Shown: positions 42,607-44,747 of the stretch, in pieces | Layout of the letters: each line of letters begins with the position of its first letter | Position numbering within the stretch: the first letter of the stretch is position 1 | The notes under the pieces: generated by a model | The model's input: the letters and a program-made list of their open reading frames with translations, nothing else | Databases searched by the model: none | What the model was told of the DNA's origin: nothing | Made by a program: the position numbers and the translations under genes | Assembly (NCBI GenBank): GCA_903847585.1 | Contig: CAINEC010000189.1 | Location: 1-44,747, forward strand | DNA length: 44,747 nt | From: an uncultured Bacteroidota bacterium | Lineage (GTDB): Bacteria > Bacteroidota > Bacteroidia > AKYH767-A > OLB10 | Direction: 5' to 3'

Positions 42607-44747
42607 ATGTCAGCTACCTCAGAAGATCAAGTAAGTGTAAAAACAGCTCAAAATCTTGGTTTATTACCAGAAGAATTTGAGAAAATTAAGAGTATTTTAG
42701 GACGTACGCCGAACTTTACTGAGTTAAGTATTTTCTCAGTGATGTGGTCGGAGCATTGCTCTTATAAAAACTCTATCGTTTGGCTTAAAACACTTCCGAA
42801 AGATGGTCCGCATATGTTGGCAAAAGCAGGAGAAGAAAATGCGGGATTAGTAGCCATTGGAGATGGATTAGCATGTGCGTTTAAGATTGAATCTCACAAT
42901 CACCCTTCGGCAATTGAACCTTATCAGGGAGCCGCAACAGGTGTTGGTGGAATTAACCGCGATATTTTCACGATGGGCGCTCGTCCGATAGCTCAATTAA
43001 ACTCATTACGCTTTGGCAATCCGAATTTAGCTCGTACAAAATGGTTAATGAAAGGAGTTGTGAAAGGAATTGGTAATTATGGTAATGCGTTTGGAATTCC
43101 GACTGTTGGTGGTGAAGTATTTTTTGATGATTCCTTCAACGTAAACATTTTAGTAAATGCCATGTCGGTTGGACTTGTAAAAGAAGGAGAAACGGTTTCT
43201 GCAATTTCTTATGGCGCAGGAAATCCTGTTTATATCGTAGGTTCATCTACGGGCAAAGATGGAATTCACGGAGCTACGTTTGCGTCGGGCGATTTGCACG
43301 AAGATTCTCATGAGGATTTACCATCAGTTCAAGTAGGTGATCCATTCATGGAAAAATTATTATTAGAAGCTTCATTAGAAATCATCAAGACAGGTGCTGT
43401 AGTTGGAATGCAAGACATGGGAGCAGCAGGTATTATCTGTTCTACTTCGGAAATGTCGGCGAAAGGAAAGCACGGAATGATTATTCACTTAGAAAAATGT
43501 CCTACTCGACAAAGTAATATGAAAGGATGGGAAATTCTATTAAGTGAAAGTCAAGAGCGAATGTTAGTAGTAGTTCAAAAAGGAAGAGAAGAAGAAGTAG
43601 AAACTATTTTCAAGAAGTGGGATTTGAACTGTACTCAGATTGGAGAAGTAACGGAAGGCGACCGATTAAAATTCATGATGAAAGGAGAATTATTGGCTGA
43701 CGTACCTGCGGAAGCGTTAGTACTAGGCGGTGGAGCTCCAATTTATGAGCGTGAATATAAAGAGCCAGCATATTTATCAAAGAACAATGCATTTACCATT
43801 GATTCAGTTAATGAGCCTTCGGATATTCAGCCAATCATTAATCATTTAGTGAGTCACCCGAATATTGCTTCTAAGCGTTGGGTAACTACGCAATACGACT
43901 CAATGGTTGGAACCATTAACATGACAACTAACTCGCCATCTGATGCAGCTATTGTTGATGTTCGTAATACAAATAAAGCCTTAGCATTAACAGTAGATTG
44001 CAACTCACGTTACGTGTATGCGCATGCAGAAGAAGGATGTAAGATTGCTGTGGCTGAAGCTGCGAGAAATATTGTTTGTGCAGGAGGACAACCATCAGCA
44101 GTAACAAACTGTTTGAACTTTGGTAATCCTTACAATCCTGAAGTATATTGGCAATTTGTGCATGCAATTAAAGGAATGAGTGCAGCATGCAGAAGATTTG
44201 AAACACCAGTTACTGGAGGGAATGTAAGTTTCTATAATCAATCGAAATCAGAGCAAGGTGAAGTGCCTGTATTCCCTACTCCAACAATTGGGATGGTTGG
44301 AATTATTCCTGATAAACGTAAGCGCATGAGTTTAGATTTCAAAAATGCGGGTGATGCTATTTTCTTAATTGGAACATCACGCAATGATATCAACTCATCG
44401 GAGTATTTATATTCTTATTGCAACGTAAAAAATTCTCCTGCACCATTCATCGATTTAGATGAAGAATTAGCAGTACAGAATGTGGTTAAGTCGTTGATTG
44501 AAGAAAACCTAATTGAAAGTGCGCATGATGTTTCTGATGGTGGTTTATTCATCACGTTATTAGAATCAGCAATGCCTAAGAACTTAGGATTTAAGATTGA
44601 ATGCGATGAAGACCTTCGTAAAGATGCCTTCTTATTTGGTGAATCACAGAGCAGAATTGTTGTAAGCGTTAATGAAGAAAAGTTAGATGTATTTGTTGCG
44701 TTGTTAGCAGAAATGGATGTTGACTTTATGAACTTAGGTGAAGTAAC
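42607..44747 (+). CDS. purL: Phosphoribosylformylglycinamidine synthase subunit PurL, 3' end missing
   Basis: The frame is open to the right edge: 713 codons are present, and the small bacterial PurL is about 740 residues, so only a few tens are missing. It makes FGAM from FGAR, ATP and ammonia in de novo purine synthesis, with PurQ and PurS as partners. Motifs: [14 protein letters not shown] (48-61), [20 protein letters not shown] with the catalytic His, [16 protein letters not shown], and [20 protein letters not shown]. The second half includes [10 protein letters not shown]. Start: ATG followed by [19 protein letters not shown]. No pur neighbour lies in the window. Confidence 0.97.
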   Translation, partial: MSATSEDQVSVKTAQNLGLLPEEFEKIKSILGRTPNFTELSIFSVMWSEHCSYKNSIVWLKTLPKDGPHMLAKAGEENAGLVAIGDGLACAFKIESHNHPSAIEPYQGAATGVGGINRDIFTMGARPIAQLNSLRFGNPNLARTKWLMKGVVKGIGNYGNAFGIPTVGGEVFFDDSFNVNILVNAMSVGLVKEGETVSAISYGAGNPVYIVGSSTGKDGIHGATFASGDLHEDSHEDLPSVQVGDPFMEKLLLEASLEIIKTGAVVGMQDMGAAGIICSTSEMSAKGKHGMIIHLEKCPTRQSNMKGWEILLSESQERMLVVVQKGREEEVETIFKKWDLNCTQIGEVTEGDRLKFMMKGELLADVPAEALVLGGGAPIYEREYKEPAYLSKNNAFTIDSVNEPSDIQPIINHLVSHPNIASKRWVTTQYDSMVGTINMTTNSPSDAAIVDVRNTNKALALTVDCNSRYVYAHAEEGCKIAVAEAARNIVCAGGQPSAVTNCLNFGNPYNPEVYWQFVHAIKGMSAACRRFETPVTGGNVSFYNQSKSEQGEVPVFPTPTIGMVGIIPDKRKRMSLDFKNAGDAIFLIGTSRNDINSSEYLYSYCNVKNSPAPFIDLDEELAVQNVVKSLIEENLIESAHDVSDGGLFITLLESAMPKNLGFKIECDEDLRKDAFLFGESQSRIVVSVNEEKLDVFVALLAEMDVDFMNLGEV

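Noticed and set aside
43949-44167. Minus-strand frame within purL
   Set aside because: It is a shadow of the conserved purL frame; the residues show no family pattern.

Overview
The window is AT-rich (about 60 % A+T by eye) chromosomal DNA from a member of the Bacteroidota, probably a free-living, gliding or polymer-handling aerobe of the Flavobacteriales/Cytophagia type. The evidence is several very large secreted proteins with type IX secretion (T9SS) sorting domains of both type A and type B, TANNTTTG promoter -7 boxes in place of the usual -10, almost no Shine-Dalgarno sequences, the lineage-typical families DUF4290, DUF5522, DUF6428 and DUF6973, and a pdhA-pdhC pair without pdhB. No rRNA, tRNA, insertion sequence, prophage or CRISPR array was seen. 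Genus-level placement is not possible from the window.

Layout. 1-3.9 kb: the 3' part of a repeat-rich T9SS type B surface protein, then a T9SS type A protein with an amidotransferase-like fold. 3.9-5.3 kb: a compact arsenic-type operon (arsR, DUF6428, a 40-residue membrane peptide, arsC) behind a perfect palindromic operator and with no efflux pump. 5.3-8.5 kb: a LysM glucosaminidase, a PLP-dependent deaminase/desulfhydrase, a methyltransferase and a DUF5522 protein, with a pair of perfect palindromes in one gap. 8.5-10.4 kb: hutU behind a structured intergenic element. 10.4-12.8 kb: a secreted lysyl-oxidase-like protein with dockerin-, cohesin- and T9SS-like modules. 13-20 kb: housekeeping genes (pcrA/uvrD, DUF4290-murA, a TlpA-like thioredoxin, grpE-dnaJ). 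20-24.5 kb: small unknown genes, cdd, pdhA-pdhC. 24.7-30 kb: a 1745-residue T9SS protein with Asp-boxes and tandem repeats. 30-37.3 kb: a TMTC-like TPR membrane protein, an acyl-CoA synthetase, a nitronate monooxygenase-like enzyme and three secreted or periplasmic proteins. 37.3-42.4 kb: a minus-strand operon of two paralogous polytopic membrane proteins, an APC permease and a short-chain dehydrogenase. 42.6 kb to the end: purL, cut by the window edge.

The genes fall into three themes: core metabolism and information processing (pcrA, murA, grpE/dnaJ, pdh, cdd, purL); cell-surface and secreted proteins; and stress or detoxification (ars, thioredoxins, nitronate monooxygenase). There is no single obvious new multi-gene system. 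The best leads are the structured element before hutU, the secreted lysyl oxidase, the tandem membrane-protein paralogs, the 40-residue ars peptide, and a repeated promoter geometry that predicts leaderless mRNAs.
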